Origin: Streptomyces pseudovenezuelae | GTDB lineage: Bacteria > Actinomycetota > Actinomycetes > Streptomycetales > Streptomycetaceae | DNA length: 64,000 nucleotides | NCBI RefSeq assembly: GCF_029892565.1 | Contig: NZ_JARXVH010000008.1 | Span: 124,001 to 188,000 of the forward strand | Direction of reading: 5' to 3' | In this document: positions 13,076 to 22,028 of the stretch, one piece after another | Position numbering within the stretch: the stretch's first letter is position 1 | How the letters are laid out: each line of letters begins with the position of its first letter | Notes under the pieces: model-generated | The model's input: the letters and a program-made list of their open reading frames with translations, nothing else | Databases searched by the model: none | Told to the model about the DNA's origin: nothing | Program-made: the position numbers and the translations under genes

Positions 13076-13717
13076 ATGCGTATCCGCTTATGCCTCGCCG
13101 CGCTCTCATTGGTCGGCGGAGCCGGACTGGCCACCCTCACCGCACCCACGGCATCCGCCGCCGCCTGCTCGGACATCGACGTCGTGGCGGCGCGCGGCAC
13201 CTTCGAACCGGGCACACTCGGCCTGATCGTCGGCGACCCGGTGTTCTCCGCGCTCCAGAAGAAAATCACGGGCAAGAGTCTGTCCAGCTACGCGGTGAAC
13301 TACCCCGCCGACCTTTCCCTGACATCAGCCGCGCAGGGAAACGCGGATGTGGTGAACCACGTCAACGCGCAAGCGTCCGCCTGCCCCAGTCAGCGTTTCA
13401 TTCTCGTCGGCTATTCGCAGGGCGCGAACGTCGTCGACAACTCCGTAGGAATCAGCAGCGCCGGCGCGGTGGTGGGCAGCCCGATCGTGGCGACCATCCC
13501 CACCGCGGTCGAGCCGAAAGTCGCCGCGGTGCTGCTGTTCGGCAACCCGATCCGCGCCCTCGGCAAGAGCGTCACCGGCACCTACCAGAGCCGCACCATC
13601 GACTTCTGTGCCAACGGTGACCCCATCTGCCAGAACGGCGGGACCGACGTAGGGGCGCACCTCGGCTACACCGCGAACGCCGACGCGGCGGCCACGTTCG
13701 CCGCGGGCAAGGTCTGA
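13076..13717 (+). CDS. Secreted cutinase-family serine esterase
   Basis: A 213-residue protein with a Sec signal peptide (MRIRLCLAALSLVGGAGLATL, cleavage after TASA) and a cutinase fold: CSDIDVVAARGTFEPG at the mature N-terminus, GYSQGANVVD with Ser114 as nucleophile, and DFCANGDPIC with the catalytic Asp between paired cysteines. The histidine is probably in GAHLGY. Cutinase-like proteins in actinomycetes hydrolyse lipid esters or polyesters. In mycobacteria the cutinase-like Rv3802c lies in the fadD32-pks13 locus, so its position here may be meaningful, although Rv3802c is longer. The start has an AAAGGA site. Confidence 0.9.
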   Translation: MRIRLCLAALSLVGGAGLATLTAPTASAAACSDIDVVAARGTFEPGTLGLIVGDPVFSALQKKITGKSLSSYAVNYPADLSLTSAAQGNADVVNHVNAQASACPSQRFILVGYSQGANVVDNSVGISSAGAVVGSPIVATIPTAVEPKVAAVLLFGNPIRALGKSVTGTYQSRTIDFCANGDPICQNGGTDVGAHLGYTANADAAATFAAGKV

Positions 13718-13733
13718 CCCGCAGCAACGCCGT

Positions 13734-13763
13734 AGGGCCCGGGAGTCGATCCTCCCGGGCCCT
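13734..13763. terminator. Strong bidirectional hairpin between convergent genes
   Basis: A perfect 12-bp stem (AGGGCCCGGGAG with CTCCCGGGCCCT) and 6-nt loop between the ends of the cutinase gene and the convergent lipase-like gene. Confidence 0.8.
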
Positions 13764-13796
13764 TCCGGCGTGTGGGGACGCCGAGTTGAGGGACGG

Positions 13797-15518
13797 TTAC
13801 TTGGGTGAGCGTGCGAACGCCGCGAGGCTGCTGGACACGACCTCGGGCCGGCCGTCGTTCTGGACCGGCGCGGCCGTCAGTACGTCGAGGTGCTGGTAGC
13901 CGGGCGCGATCACGGGATGCAGGTCGGCCGGGATGTGACCCGCGAGCAGTCCGTCGCCCGCGAGCACGGTGAGCGTCGGATTGGCCGTCAACCCCTCAGG
14001 GTGTGCGACGAGTTGCTTCACCTGCGGTGACGTGGCCAGCTCGATGTCGGTGACCAGCTTGGTCGGGAAGTACTGCTCGGTGAAGTCCAACGGCTGCTCC
14101 CCCATGCTGCGGGCCAGCTCATGGATGTCGGTGACCTCCTTGCCCGCGTTGGTGAACGGGGTGCCGTCGGCCGACCGGTACCCGGGGTCGTCGGCGTCGC
14201 CGACACGGTCGTAATCGCGCCAGGTGTAGAGCGGCCCGTGCGGCTGCGCCGGGATGGCCTTGTACTCGACGCCGAACAGCTGCGACTGGTCCGAACCGCC
14301 GTTGGCGGCGGGGAAGTTCTTGTCGACGATCGGCCCGCCGTCGAAGAGGCCGACGCTGCTCTGCAGGAACGCCAGGGGTACGGAGTTGTCGTCCATCAGG
14401 GCCCCGAGCACGGCGTCGTTGGTGAGCCGGAAGTCCTTCACCGCGGGTGAGCCGGTGAGGAAGGTGGCGGTGTCCTTGGAGAACAGGAAGCGGTTCGTTG
14501 CCTCGATGTTGACGTTGGCGGGCAGATAGGACGGCAGGTCCGCCTCGCCGTCCGGATCGCGTACGGCCCCCAGCCCGGTGATGGCCAGCAGGGTCATGGT
14601 CTCGGGGTTGAGCAGCACGGGCGCGGACAGCGAGCGCGACAGCAACCCGCTGTCGAGCCCGGCCTGTACGACCCCGTAGCCGAGGCCGATGTCAGGCAGG
14701 TTGGTGTCGTCCGGGATGCTGCCGCTCAGGTCCGCCAGCGAGGTGGAGACCGTCGTGTCGAGGGCGAAGTACCCGGCGCACTGGTTCTGCCCGGCGTCGG
14801 CCGTGGTGGCGGGGTTCCCGTCGAAGTCGGCCGCCGCGAAGTACCCGGTGATCACGCCTCCGAGCGAGTGACCGCCGCACAGCACCTTGCTCTTACGCAC
14901 GCTCCGATCGGGCAACTCGGCGACGAGCAGGTCGTATTCGTCCCGTACGGTCTGTTCGATGCCGAGTTTGGCCATCCAGCCGAGCTGGTCGTTGCCGACG
15001 AACCCGGCGAAGGTCCGGCCGCCGACCTGCTTGCCTCGGTAGTAGTAGTCGACGGCGGTGTGCTGGTCGCCCGAGGCGATGCCGGTCGGGTCCTCCAGGC
15101 AGTTGGAGCGCCGGTCCAGCGCCCAGAACTCGATGTGCCGCCCCTGCGCGGCGGCTTGGGCGACGGTGTTGCGGGCGACGCTGTCGAACGCTCCGGCCCC
15201 CTCCAGGATGCCCGGCTGGGCCACGAGGATCCGGTCGGCGTCGGCCGACGCGCGTGGCCCGTCGGCGGCGCGGTAGCGCAGATACGACAGCCAGTCGCAC
15301 GGCCCCGGACGGGCGCCGAACGACTGCGGCAACGGCACCTTCACCCGCACCACCGACTCGGCCACGCCGTCCGCCGGATGGGTCGACGTCACGGGGGTCT
15401 CGGTACGCGCACTCTCTCCCTGGGCCTGCGGGGCGGCTGCGGTGAGCATCCCGGCGGTCAGCAGCACCGCCAGCGCGGCACCGCGCCACGTCCTTTCTCT
15501 GCTGCGACTCGTCTTCAT
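13797..15518 (-). CDS. Secreted alpha/beta-hydrolase, lipase-like
   Basis: A 573-residue exported protein with a signal peptide (basic start, then hydrophobic LAVLLTAGMLTAAAP, cleavage near AQG). The nucleophile elbow is GGHSLGGVITGYF. Four cysteines (PGPCDWL, SNCLED, VLCGG and NQCAGY) suggest disulfides in the mature enzyme. Large size and lack of a recognised C-terminal domain leave the substrate open; a lipase or esterase acting outside the cell is most likely. It converges on the cutinase gene across a shared terminator and is probably monocistronic. Confidence 0.7.
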   Translation of the reverse strand: MKTSRSRERTWRGAALAVLLTAGMLTAAAPQAQGESARTETPVTSTHPADGVAESVVRVKVPLPQSFGARPGPCDWLSYLRYRAADGPRASADADRILVAQPGILEGAGAFDSVARNTVAQAAAQGRHIEFWALDRRSNCLEDPTGIASGDQHTAVDYYYRGKQVGGRTFAGFVGNDQLGWMAKLGIEQTVRDEYDLLVAELPDRSVRKSKVLCGGHSLGGVITGYFAAADFDGNPATTADAGQNQCAGYFALDTTVSTSLADLSGSIPDDTNLPDIGLGYGVVQAGLDSGLLSRSLSAPVLLNPETMTLLAITGLGAVRDPDGEADLPSYLPANVNIEATNRFLFSKDTATFLTGSPAVKDFRLTNDAVLGALMDDNSVPLAFLQSSVGLFDGGPIVDKNFPAANGGSDQSQLFGVEYKAIPAQPHGPLYTWRDYDRVGDADDPGYRSADGTPFTNAGKEVTDIHELARSMGEQPLDFTEQYFPTKLVTDIELATSPQVKQLVAHPEGLTANPTLTVLAGDGLLAGHIPADLHPVIAPGYQHLDVLTAAPVQNDGRPEVVSSSLAAFARSPK

Positions 15519-15700
15519 GGCCGGACCGTAGGGCCGCCGAGACGCCGAGCTCAGGCGGTGCTCACAAGAACGCAGCGCTTGCGGATGCCCTTGTCACCGG
15601 GCCGCAGAGAACGGACCTGTCATCCGCCGGCCGGTGCGCAGCCACAGACCTCTGCGCAACCGCACTCCGCAGCTCGCCGCCGGACCTGTGCCTCGCCCGC

Positions 15701-16531
15701 TCACTCCTCTTCCGCGCGGATCACAGCAACCGGGCAGTCCGCGTGGCGCAGTGCCGCACGGCCGACCGGGCTCAACAGCGCACCCGCGAGGCGGCCCCGG
15801 TCGCGCGAGCCGACCACGACGAGCTGTGCCCGGGTGCTCACCTCGACGAGCGCCCGGCAGAGCCCGCCGCGGACGCGGGCGCGGACTCGGACGCGGTGCA
15901 TGGTGACGTCCGGATACTTCTCGCTGAGCAGGGAGAGCGTGTCGGAGAAGCCGGTGCGCGACCGACTGTTCCACGCGGTCGTCCTGTCGAGCACGACCAG
16001 GTTCGCGCCACGGGCCGACGCCTCGGCGTAGGCGAACTCCGCCGCTGCCGGGACCTCTTGTGCGTGACCGCCGGCCAGCACGACGGGACCGGTCGGGTCG
16101 GGCCTGCCGCGCACCACCAGCACCGGAGTACGCCCATGGGCTGCCAACTGCCCGGCGACCGAGTCGGGTCGCAGCGCGCCGGACCTCCCCGGCAGACGGC
16201 TGCCGACCACGACGAGCGACGCCTCACGGCACTGGGACTCCAGCACCGCCACGGGGGAACCCACGAGGACTTCGTGCGTCACACGGACCTGAGGGGCGGC
16301 CCGATGGGCCCATCCCTCGGCCTCGGTCAACGCGCCCTTCGCCACCCGGCCCGCTCCGGCTCCGCCCTGATCCCAGGGTGGAACACCGCGTGGCACATGG
16401 GCCGACGGCCACGCGAAGGCGTGCGCCAACCGGAGTTCCACCCCGCTGCGGTCGGCCTCCTGGGCCGCGGCCTCCACCGCCGCCCTCCCCGACTGCGAGC
16501 CATCGACTCCCACCACGACCTGACCGCTCAT
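15701..16531 (-). CDS. Universal stress protein, tandem UspA domains
   Basis: A 276-residue cytoplasmic protein with two UspA folds. The first starts at MSGQVVVGVDGSQSGRAAVEAA. The second ends with VVVGSRDRGRLAGALLSPVGRAALRHADCPVAVI, whose G-2x-G-9x-G-S/T-like loop binds ATP in this family. The first domain has a similar VVVGSRLPGRSGALRPDSVAGQL loop. The start was chosen at the ATG preceded by GGGAAGGGAG, since the frame stays open further 5'. It lies downstream of a DevS-like kinase with a shared-type regulatory box 89 bp upstream, as is usual for Usp genes in dormancy regulons. Confidence 0.88.
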   Translation of the reverse strand: MSGQVVVGVDGSQSGRAAVEAAAQEADRSGVELRLAHAFAWPSAHVPRGVPPWDQGGAGAGRVAKGALTEAEGWAHRAAPQVRVTHEVLVGSPVAVLESQCREASLVVVGSRLPGRSGALRPDSVAGQLAAHGRTPVLVVRGRPDPTGPVVLAGGHAQEVPAAAEFAYAEASARGANLVVLDRTTAWNSRSRTGFSDTLSLLSEKYPDVTMHRVRVRARVRGGLCRALVEVSTRAQLVVVGSRDRGRLAGALLSPVGRAALRHADCPVAVIRAEEE

Positions 16532-16619
16532 GACGGACTCCCTTCCCTCGCGCTGTCCCGGAACCTGGGTGCCTCCTCCCCAGGCCTCAAGACTCGCCCT
16601 CGGCGCCGCACCCTCGACA

Positions 16620-16635
16620 GGGCCGGTCGGGTCCC
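16620..16635. promoter_or_regulatory. DevR/OsdR-type box upstream of the universal stress gene
   Basis: GGGCCGGTCGGGTCCC, 89 bp upstream of the Usp start. On the other strand it reads GGGACCCGACCGGCCC, differing by one inserted C from the site at 21960. It belongs to the family of boxes described for the island. Confidence 0.45.
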
Positions 16636-16684
16636 TCAAGCAGGCCGTCCGGCCCCGCCTACGGGTCGAACCGTCCGTGCCCCG

Positions 16685-18412
16685 CTACTCCGTCGGCACC
16701 GGCACCCACCACACCAGCGTGGTACCACCACCGTCAGGACCGCTCAACTCCAGCTCCCCGCCCAGCTGTTGGGCCCGCTCCGCCATGTTCCGCAGCCCGC
16801 TGCGGCGACCGTCGGCCGCGATGCCGACGCCGTTGTCGGTGACCGTCAGGCAGATCCGGTGAGCGCCGGCCGTGAGGGAGACGTCGGCACGGCCGGCGTG
16901 AGCGTGCCGGGCGATGTTGGTGAGGGCCTCGGAGAGTACGGCGATCAGATGGTCGGCGATCTCGCGCGGCACCCGGGTCTCCACCAGCCCCTCCATCCGC
17001 ACGCTGGGCGCGAAGCCCAGCACCGGTGCCGCCTTGCCCACGACCCGCACGGCACGCGCCCGGAGGCCGTCCCCGCCGGTGCCTTCCCGTGAGCGCAACC
17101 CGAAGATCGTAGACCTGATGATCTTGATGGTCTCGTCGAGGTCGTCCACCGCGCGCACCACGCGCTCGGCGGCCTCGGGGTGGTCGATGAAGCGGCTCGT
17201 GCTCTGCAGGGTCATACCGGTGGCGAAGAGCCGTTGGATAGCGAGGTCGTGCAGGTCGCGGGCGATGCGGTCGCGGTCCTGGAGCACCGCGATCTGTTCG
17301 GCGTCCGTACGCCTCTGGGCCAGTTCCATCGCGATGGCCGCCTGCGCGGCGAAGGCCCGCAGGGTCTCGGTCTCCGTCGCCGAGAAGGGCTGCCGCCCGG
17401 TTTCGCGCGCCAGCAGGACCACGCCGCGCGCGCCCGTCGCGCTCGTGCCGATGGGCATGGCCACGGCGGGGCCGAGTCCCCCGAAGCGCGGTGGATCCAG
17501 GGAGATGCGACCGTCGTGGCTCACGTCCGCGCTGGTGACGGGGGCGGCGCCGGAGAAGGCCAGCCCCATCAGACTGCGGTCCATGGACAGGACGAGCCCC
17601 TGGTGGGCTTCGGCGTCCAGCCCGACGGCGATCTCCACCGCCAGCGATCCGGTGTCCTCCATCGGCAGCGCGACCGCCGTAAGCGCGGAGCCCGTGATCT
17701 CGCCGGCCCGCTCGGCGATCAGGGCGAGGATCTCGGTACGGGAGACGCCGGACATCAGGTTGTGGGTGATCTCCGCGTTCGCCCGCAGCCAGCGTTCCCG
17801 CAGCCGGGACTCCTCGTACAGCCGGGCGTTGTCGATCGCGACACCGGCCGCCACGGCCAGGGTGGACAGGACCGACTCGTCCTCGTCGTCGAACTGTGCG
17901 CCGCCGCGCTTCTCGGTGAGGTAGAGGTTGCCGTAGATCTGGTCGCGTACGCGGATGGGAACGCCGAGGAAGGTGTTCATCGGCGGGTGGTTGGGCGGGA
18001 AGCCGTACGAGGCCGGGTGCTCGGAGATCTTCACCAGCCGCAGCGGCTCGGGACGGCGGATCAGCTCGCCGAGGATGCCGTAGCCCTGCGGGTACGGGCC
18101 GATCCCGGCGATCTGTTCCTCGGTGACCCCGACCGTGTGGAAGGCGGACAGCCACTTGCCGTCGGGACCGATCACGCCGAGTGCCGCGTACTCGGCGTCG
18201 ACCAGCACCGCGGCGGCCTCGACGATGCCGTGCAGGACCTGCTCCAGCTCCAGTTCCCTGCCGACGGAGAGCACCGCCTCCAGCAGGCTGTGCACCCGGT
18301 CACGGGTTCCGCGGGCCGCGTCCAGCCGCGCCTGGAGCTCCTCCAGCAGCTCGTCCAGCTTCAGCTGCGGCAGTCGTATGCGGGCTTCCCGGGGCTCCTC
18401 GGGGCTTCCCAC
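16685..18412 (-). CDS. DevS/DosS-like GAF-GAF sensor histidine kinase
   Basis: A 575-residue soluble kinase with no membrane segment. Order: coiled N-terminus (about 10-40), GAF-A (about 55-200), GAF-B (about 225-365), HisKA_3 dimerisation domain with RDRIARDLHDLAIQRLFATG (His388) and HATPase (NIARHAHAG, DNGVGIAADG, GLRNMAERA). GAF-A has GFPPNHPPMNTFLGVPIRVRD, closely following the DevS segment that carries the heme-ligating histidine; here His142 is in the matching position. This suggests a heme-based redox or oxygen sensor, although spectroscopy would be required. The GTG start is chosen for GGAGGAGG 5-6 nt upstream. A box at 18496 sits 84 bp before the start. Its partner is probably the DevR-like regulator at 24.8 kb. 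Confidence 0.88.
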   Translation of the reverse strand: MGSPEEPREARIRLPQLKLDELLEELQARLDAARGTRDRVHSLLEAVLSVGRELELEQVLHGIVEAAAVLVDAEYAALGVIGPDGKWLSAFHTVGVTEEQIAGIGPYPQGYGILGELIRRPEPLRLVKISEHPASYGFPPNHPPMNTFLGVPIRVRDQIYGNLYLTEKRGGAQFDDEDESVLSTLAVAAGVAIDNARLYEESRLRERWLRANAEITHNLMSGVSRTEILALIAERAGEITGSALTAVALPMEDTGSLAVEIAVGLDAEAHQGLVLSMDRSLMGLAFSGAAPVTSADVSHDGRISLDPPRFGGLGPAVAMPIGTSATGARGVVLLARETGRQPFSATETETLRAFAAQAAIAMELAQRRTDAEQIAVLQDRDRIARDLHDLAIQRLFATGMTLQSTSRFIDHPEAAERVVRAVDDLDETIKIIRSTIFGLRSREGTGGDGLRARAVRVVGKAAPVLGFAPSVRMEGLVETRVPREIADHLIAVLSEALTNIARHAHAGRADVSLTAGAHRICLTVTDNGVGIAADGRRSGLRNMAERAQQLGGELELSGPDGGGTTLVWWVPVPTE

Positions 18413-18495
18413 CTGTGCCTCCTCCGGCCTGCGGCAGGCTGACGCCCACCGCTCCGGATACGGGTCACGGCTCGCCGACCTGCCGACAGCGTACT

Positions 18496-18510
18496 GGGCC
18501 CGTTCGGCCC
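18496..18510. promoter_or_regulatory. DevR/OsdR-type box upstream of the kinase gene
   Basis: GGGCCCGTTCGGCCC, 84 bp upstream of the devS-like start; a GGG-N9-CCC variant of the island motif. Confidence 0.4.
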
Positions 18511-18554
18511 CGCACCGGGGACGGACGGACGGCACCTGCCCGGTACGCGCCGAG

Positions 18555-18592
18555 TTCCGACACCGTGGGCTCAAGGCGCCACGGTGTCGGAA
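18555..18592 (-). terminator. Terminator of the phosphoketolase gene
   Basis: Perfect 14-bp inverted repeat, TTCCGACACCGTGG paired with CCACGGTGTCGGAA around a 10-nt loop, starting 10 bp past the phosphoketolase stop. Confidence 0.8.
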
Positions 18593-18602
18593 GCAGGGAT
18601 GC

Positions 18603-20984
18603 TCAGGCGTTCCAGGACCAGTCCGCGATCTCCGGCAGGTCGGTGCCGTACTCGCGGATCCAGGCGTGGTGGCGGGTGCGGGCGTCGGCCATCTGCTGGC
18701 GGACCGTGGCGGCGCGCACGGCGAGGCCGGGGACGCGGTCGATGACGTCCATGACCAGGCGGTAGCGGTCGAGGTCGTTGCGGACGACCATGTCGAACGG
18801 CGTGGTCGTGGTGCCGGACTCCTTGTAGCCGCGCACATGCAGGTTGGCGTGTCCGGCGCGGCGGTAGGCGAGCCGGTGGATGAGCCACGGATAGCCGTGG
18901 TAGGCGAAGACGACCGGCTTGTCGGTGGTGAACAGGCCGTCGTACTCGAAGTCGCTCATCCCGTGCGGGTGTTCATCGCGGGGCATGAGCCTCGTCATGT
19001 CGACGACGTTCACGACGCGCACGGCGAGATCGGGCAGATGCCGGCGCAGCAACTGGGCGGCGGCCAGCACCTCTTGGGTGGGAACGTCACCGGCGCAGGC
19101 GAGGACGACGTCGGGTTCGCCGCCGTTCTCGGTGCCCGCCCACTCCCAGATCCCTGCGCCACGGGCGCAGTGGGCGCGGGCCTGGTCCATCGAGAGCCAG
19201 TCGAAGCAGGGCTGCTTGCCGGCCACGATCACGTTGACGTAGTCGCGGCTGCGCAGGACGTGATCGGCCACGGAGAGAAGGGTGTTGGCGTCCGGTGGCA
19301 GGTAGACCCGGACGACCTCGGGGCTCTTGTTGAGGACGTGGTCGACGAAACCGGGGTCCTGGTGCGAGAAGCCGTTGTGGTCCTGGCGCCACACGTGCGA
19401 GGTCAGCAGGTAGTTGAGGGAGGCGATGGGCGCCCGCCACGGCAACTCCCTCGATGTCTTCAGCCACTTGATGTGCTGGTTGACCATCGAGTCGACGATG
19501 TGCACGAACGCCTCGTAGCAGGAGAACAGTCCGTGCCGACCGGTCAGCAGATAGCCCTCCAGCCAGCCCTGGCACAGGTGCTCGGAGAGGATCTCCATCA
19601 CCCGGCCGTGCCGCTCCAGGTGCTCGTCCACCGGCAGCACCTGCGCCTGCCAGGCCTTCCCGCTGGCGTTGAACACCGCCTGCAGCCGGTTCGAGGCGGT
19701 CTCGTCCGGCCCTACGAGACGGAAGTCGCGGCTCGCCGCCGTGTCGTACATGACCTGTTCGAGGAGGTCACCGAGGATGCGCGTGGGCTCGTGCAGGGTC
19801 GTGCCCGGCTTGTCGACGGGGACGGCGAAGCGGTCCAGGGACGGGATCGGCAGGTCGTGAACGAGCAGACCGCCGTTGGCGTGCGGGCTGGACCCGAGCC
19901 GCTTGGCGCCTTCGGGCACGCAGGCCAGGACGTCCGCGACGGGCCGGCCGTCGGCGTCGAAGAGTTCGTCCGGGTGGTAGGAGCGCAGCCAGGCCTCCAA
20001 CTGCCGCAGGTGCTCCGGGTTTTCGCGCACCCCGGACAGGGGCACCTGGTGTGCACGCCAGGTGCCCTCGACGGGAACGCCGTCGACCTCGGCGGGACCG
20101 GTCCAGCCCTTCGGGGTGCGCAGCACGATCATCGGCCAGTGCACGCGCTCGGTGACACCGTCCTCGCGCGCGGATCGTTGCATCACGGCGATGCGGTCCA
20201 GCGCGTCGTCGAACGCGGCGGCCATGGCCCGATGCACCTGCATCGGGTCGTCGCCGGTCACATGGATCGGCTCGTGGCCGTATCCCCTCAGCAGCTCGTC
20301 GAGTTCGGACTCCGGGAGCCGGGACAGCACGGTCGGGTTGGCGATCTTGTAGCCGTTCAGGTGGAGGATCGGCAGGACCGCGCCGTCGTGGACGGGGTCG
20401 AGGAACTTGTTGGAGTGCCAGGACGCGGCCAGCGGGCCGGTCTCGGCCTCACCGTCACCGATCACGCAGGCGACCAGCAGGTCCGGATTGTCGAAGGCGG
20501 CGCCGTAGGCGTGCGCGAGCGAGTAGCCGAGTTCCCCGCCCTCGTGGATCGAACCGGGCGTCTCGGGCGCCACATGGCTGGGCACCCCGCCGGGGAAGGA
20601 GAACTGCCGGAACAGCCGCCCCATGCCCGGCCCGTCGCGCGACACGTCCGGGTACGTCTCGCTGTAGCTGCCCTCCAGCCAGGAGTTGGCCAGCACGGAC
20701 GGCCCGCCGTGCCCCGGACCCCACACGCACAGCGCGTCGATCCCCCGCGCCCCGATCACGCGATTGAGGTGGGTGTACACGAGGTTGAGCCCGGGCGAGG
20801 TGCCCCAGTGCCCGAGCAGCCGCGGCTTGATGTGCTCCGGCCTCAACGGCTCGGTCAGCAGCGGGTTCGACATCAGGTAGATCTGTCCGGCGGCCAGGTA
20901 GTTGGCGGCCCGCCAGTGGGCGTCCAGAGTGCGCAGTTCGGCGTCGGAAAGTACGGTGCTGTCCTGGTGTTCGACCTTGGGCAT
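18603..20984 (-). CDS. xfp: Phosphoketolase (Xfp/Xpk family)
   Basis: A 793-residue thiamine-diphosphate enzyme, full length for the family, that splits xylulose-5-phosphate and/or fructose-6-phosphate to acetyl-phosphate. Motifs: LLGHWGTSPGLNLVYTHLNR near residue 57, WGPGHGGPSVLANSWLEG, SHVAPETPGSIHEGGELGY, and GDGEAETGPLAASWHSNKF, which binds ThDP and Mg. It lies in a cluster of dormancy-type genes, and divergently from ppk2 with only 49 bp between them. Acetyl-phosphate made here could generate ATP when respiration is limited. Which sugar phosphate is preferred cannot be told. Confidence 0.93.
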   Translation of the reverse strand: MPKVEHQDSTVLSDAELRTLDAHWRAANYLAAGQIYLMSNPLLTEPLRPEHIKPRLLGHWGTSPGLNLVYTHLNRVIGARGIDALCVWGPGHGGPSVLANSWLEGSYSETYPDVSRDGPGMGRLFRQFSFPGGVPSHVAPETPGSIHEGGELGYSLAHAYGAAFDNPDLLVACVIGDGEAETGPLAASWHSNKFLDPVHDGAVLPILHLNGYKIANPTVLSRLPESELDELLRGYGHEPIHVTGDDPMQVHRAMAAAFDDALDRIAVMQRSAREDGVTERVHWPMIVLRTPKGWTGPAEVDGVPVEGTWRAHQVPLSGVRENPEHLRQLEAWLRSYHPDELFDADGRPVADVLACVPEGAKRLGSSPHANGGLLVHDLPIPSLDRFAVPVDKPGTTLHEPTRILGDLLEQVMYDTAASRDFRLVGPDETASNRLQAVFNASGKAWQAQVLPVDEHLERHGRVMEILSEHLCQGWLEGYLLTGRHGLFSCYEAFVHIVDSMVNQHIKWLKTSRELPWRAPIASLNYLLTSHVWRQDHNGFSHQDPGFVDHVLNKSPEVVRVYLPPDANTLLSVADHVLRSRDYVNVIVAGKQPCFDWLSMDQARAHCARGAGIWEWAGTENGGEPDVVLACAGDVPTQEVLAAAQLLRRHLPDLAVRVVNVVDMTRLMPRDEHPHGMSDFEYDGLFTTDKPVVFAYHGYPWLIHRLAYRRAGHANLHVRGYKESGTTTTPFDMVVRNDLDRYRLVMDVIDRVPGLAVRAATVRQQMADARTRHHAWIREYGTDLPEIADWSWNA

Positions 20985-21033
20985 CAGGGGCTCCGGAAGT
21001 CATCGGCGTGGATCAACGGGCGATGGAGGCGGC

Positions 21034-21837
21034 ATGGCCGGCAAGGACGCGGCGCGGCTGCCGCGCAAGGCGTACGAGAAGGAACTGCTGCGTCTGCAGA
21101 CGGAGTTGGTGAAGCTGCAGGAGTGGGTGCGCGCGGAGGGCGCCCGGGTGATCGTGATCTTCGAAGGGCGGGACGCGGCGGGCAAGGGCGGCACCATCAA
21201 GCGCGTGTCCGAGCACCTCAACCCGCGGGTGGCGCGGATCGCGGCCCTGCCGAAGCCGACCGAGCGCGAACGCAGCCAGTGGTACTTCCAGCGTTACGTC
21301 GAGCATCTGCCGGCCGCCGGGGAGATCGTGCTGTTCGACCGCTCCTGGTACAACAGGGCCGGCGTCGAGCACGTGATGGGCTTCTGTACGAAGGAGGAGT
21401 ACCAGCTCTTCCTGCGCCAGTGCCCGATCTTCGAGCGGATGCTGGTCGAGGCGGGGATCGTGCTGCGCAAGTACTGGTTCTCGGTGAGTGACACCGAGCA
21501 GCAGGAGCGGTTCCGCAAGCGGCTGGACGACCCGCTGCGGCGCTGGAAGCTCTCGCCGATGGACCTGGAGTCCATCACCCATTGGGAGGCCTACTCCCGG
21601 GCCAAGGACGAGATGCTGGTGCACACCGATGTCTCGGAGGCGCCGTGGTACGTCGTCGAGAGCGACGACAAGCGCCGGGCGCGCCTGAACATGATCGCCC
21701 ACCTGCTGTCGTCCGTGCCGTACCGCGATGTGCCCCCGCCGGTACTGGAGCTGCCGCGGCGGCCGGTGTCGACCGGCTACGAGCGCCCGCCACGCGATCT
21801 GCAGACCTACGTCCTCGACCACGCGGCGACCCTCTGA
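21034..21837 (+). CDS. ppk2: Polyphosphate kinase 2 (PPK2 family)
   Basis: A 267-residue cytoplasmic kinase that moves phosphate between polyphosphate and nucleotides. Walker A is FEGRDAAGKGGTIKR (about residues 46-60) and Walker B/lid is LFDRSWYNRAGVEHVMGF. EWVR near the start and the KYWFSVSDTEQQERFRKR segment are typical of one-domain PPK2. The start ATG follows GGAGGC closely. It is divergent from phosphoketolase. In this context it may regenerate nucleoside phosphates from polyphosphate stores during energy limitation; direction of catalysis is not predictable from sequence. Confidence 0.93.
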   Translation: MAGKDAARLPRKAYEKELLRLQTELVKLQEWVRAEGARVIVIFEGRDAAGKGGTIKRVSEHLNPRVARIAALPKPTERERSQWYFQRYVEHLPAAGEIVLFDRSWYNRAGVEHVMGFCTKEEYQLFLRQCPIFERMLVEAGIVLRKYWFSVSDTEQQERFRKRLDDPLRRWKLSPMDLESITHWEAYSRAKDEMLVHTDVSEAPWYVVESDDKRRARLNMIAHLLSSVPYRDVPPPVLELPRRPVSTGYERPPRDLQTYVLDHAATL

Positions 21838-21940
21838 ACAGCGGCCACCGCGCTCACACCCGCTCGGGCCGGTCATGACGTCCACCTCCTGGGTCGGGGG
21901 TCCCGAATCGAGCTTCGTCCTTGGACGCGGCGCCCGACAG

Positions 21941-21974
21941 GGGCCGCAGGTCCCTGGAAGGGACCGACCGGCCC
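21941..21974. promoter_or_regulatory. Pair of DevR/OsdR-type boxes with no obvious target gene
   Basis: GGGCCGCAGGTCCC (21941-21954) is followed 5 bp later by GGGACCGACCGGCCC (21960-21974). They lie in the 191-bp gap between the 3' ends of convergent ppk2 and the DoxX-like gene, so no promoter is expected there. No convincing small ORF accompanies them. Confidence 0.4.
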
Positions 21975-22028
21975 TGGTCGGTGTTCGGCGTCGCGGACCC
22001 TCGGCGGGGTCCGCGGCACCGCCCGCGG

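Noticed and set aside
18413..18838. N-terminal extension of the histidine kinase overlapping phosphoketolase
   Set aside because: Ser/Pro/Arg nonsense; GTG at 18412 has a strong GGAGGAGG site and a family-typical start.
21838..22028. Small protein gene between ppk2 and the doxX-like gene
   Set aside because: No frame with plausible ribosome site, composition or length; kept only as box-containing gap.
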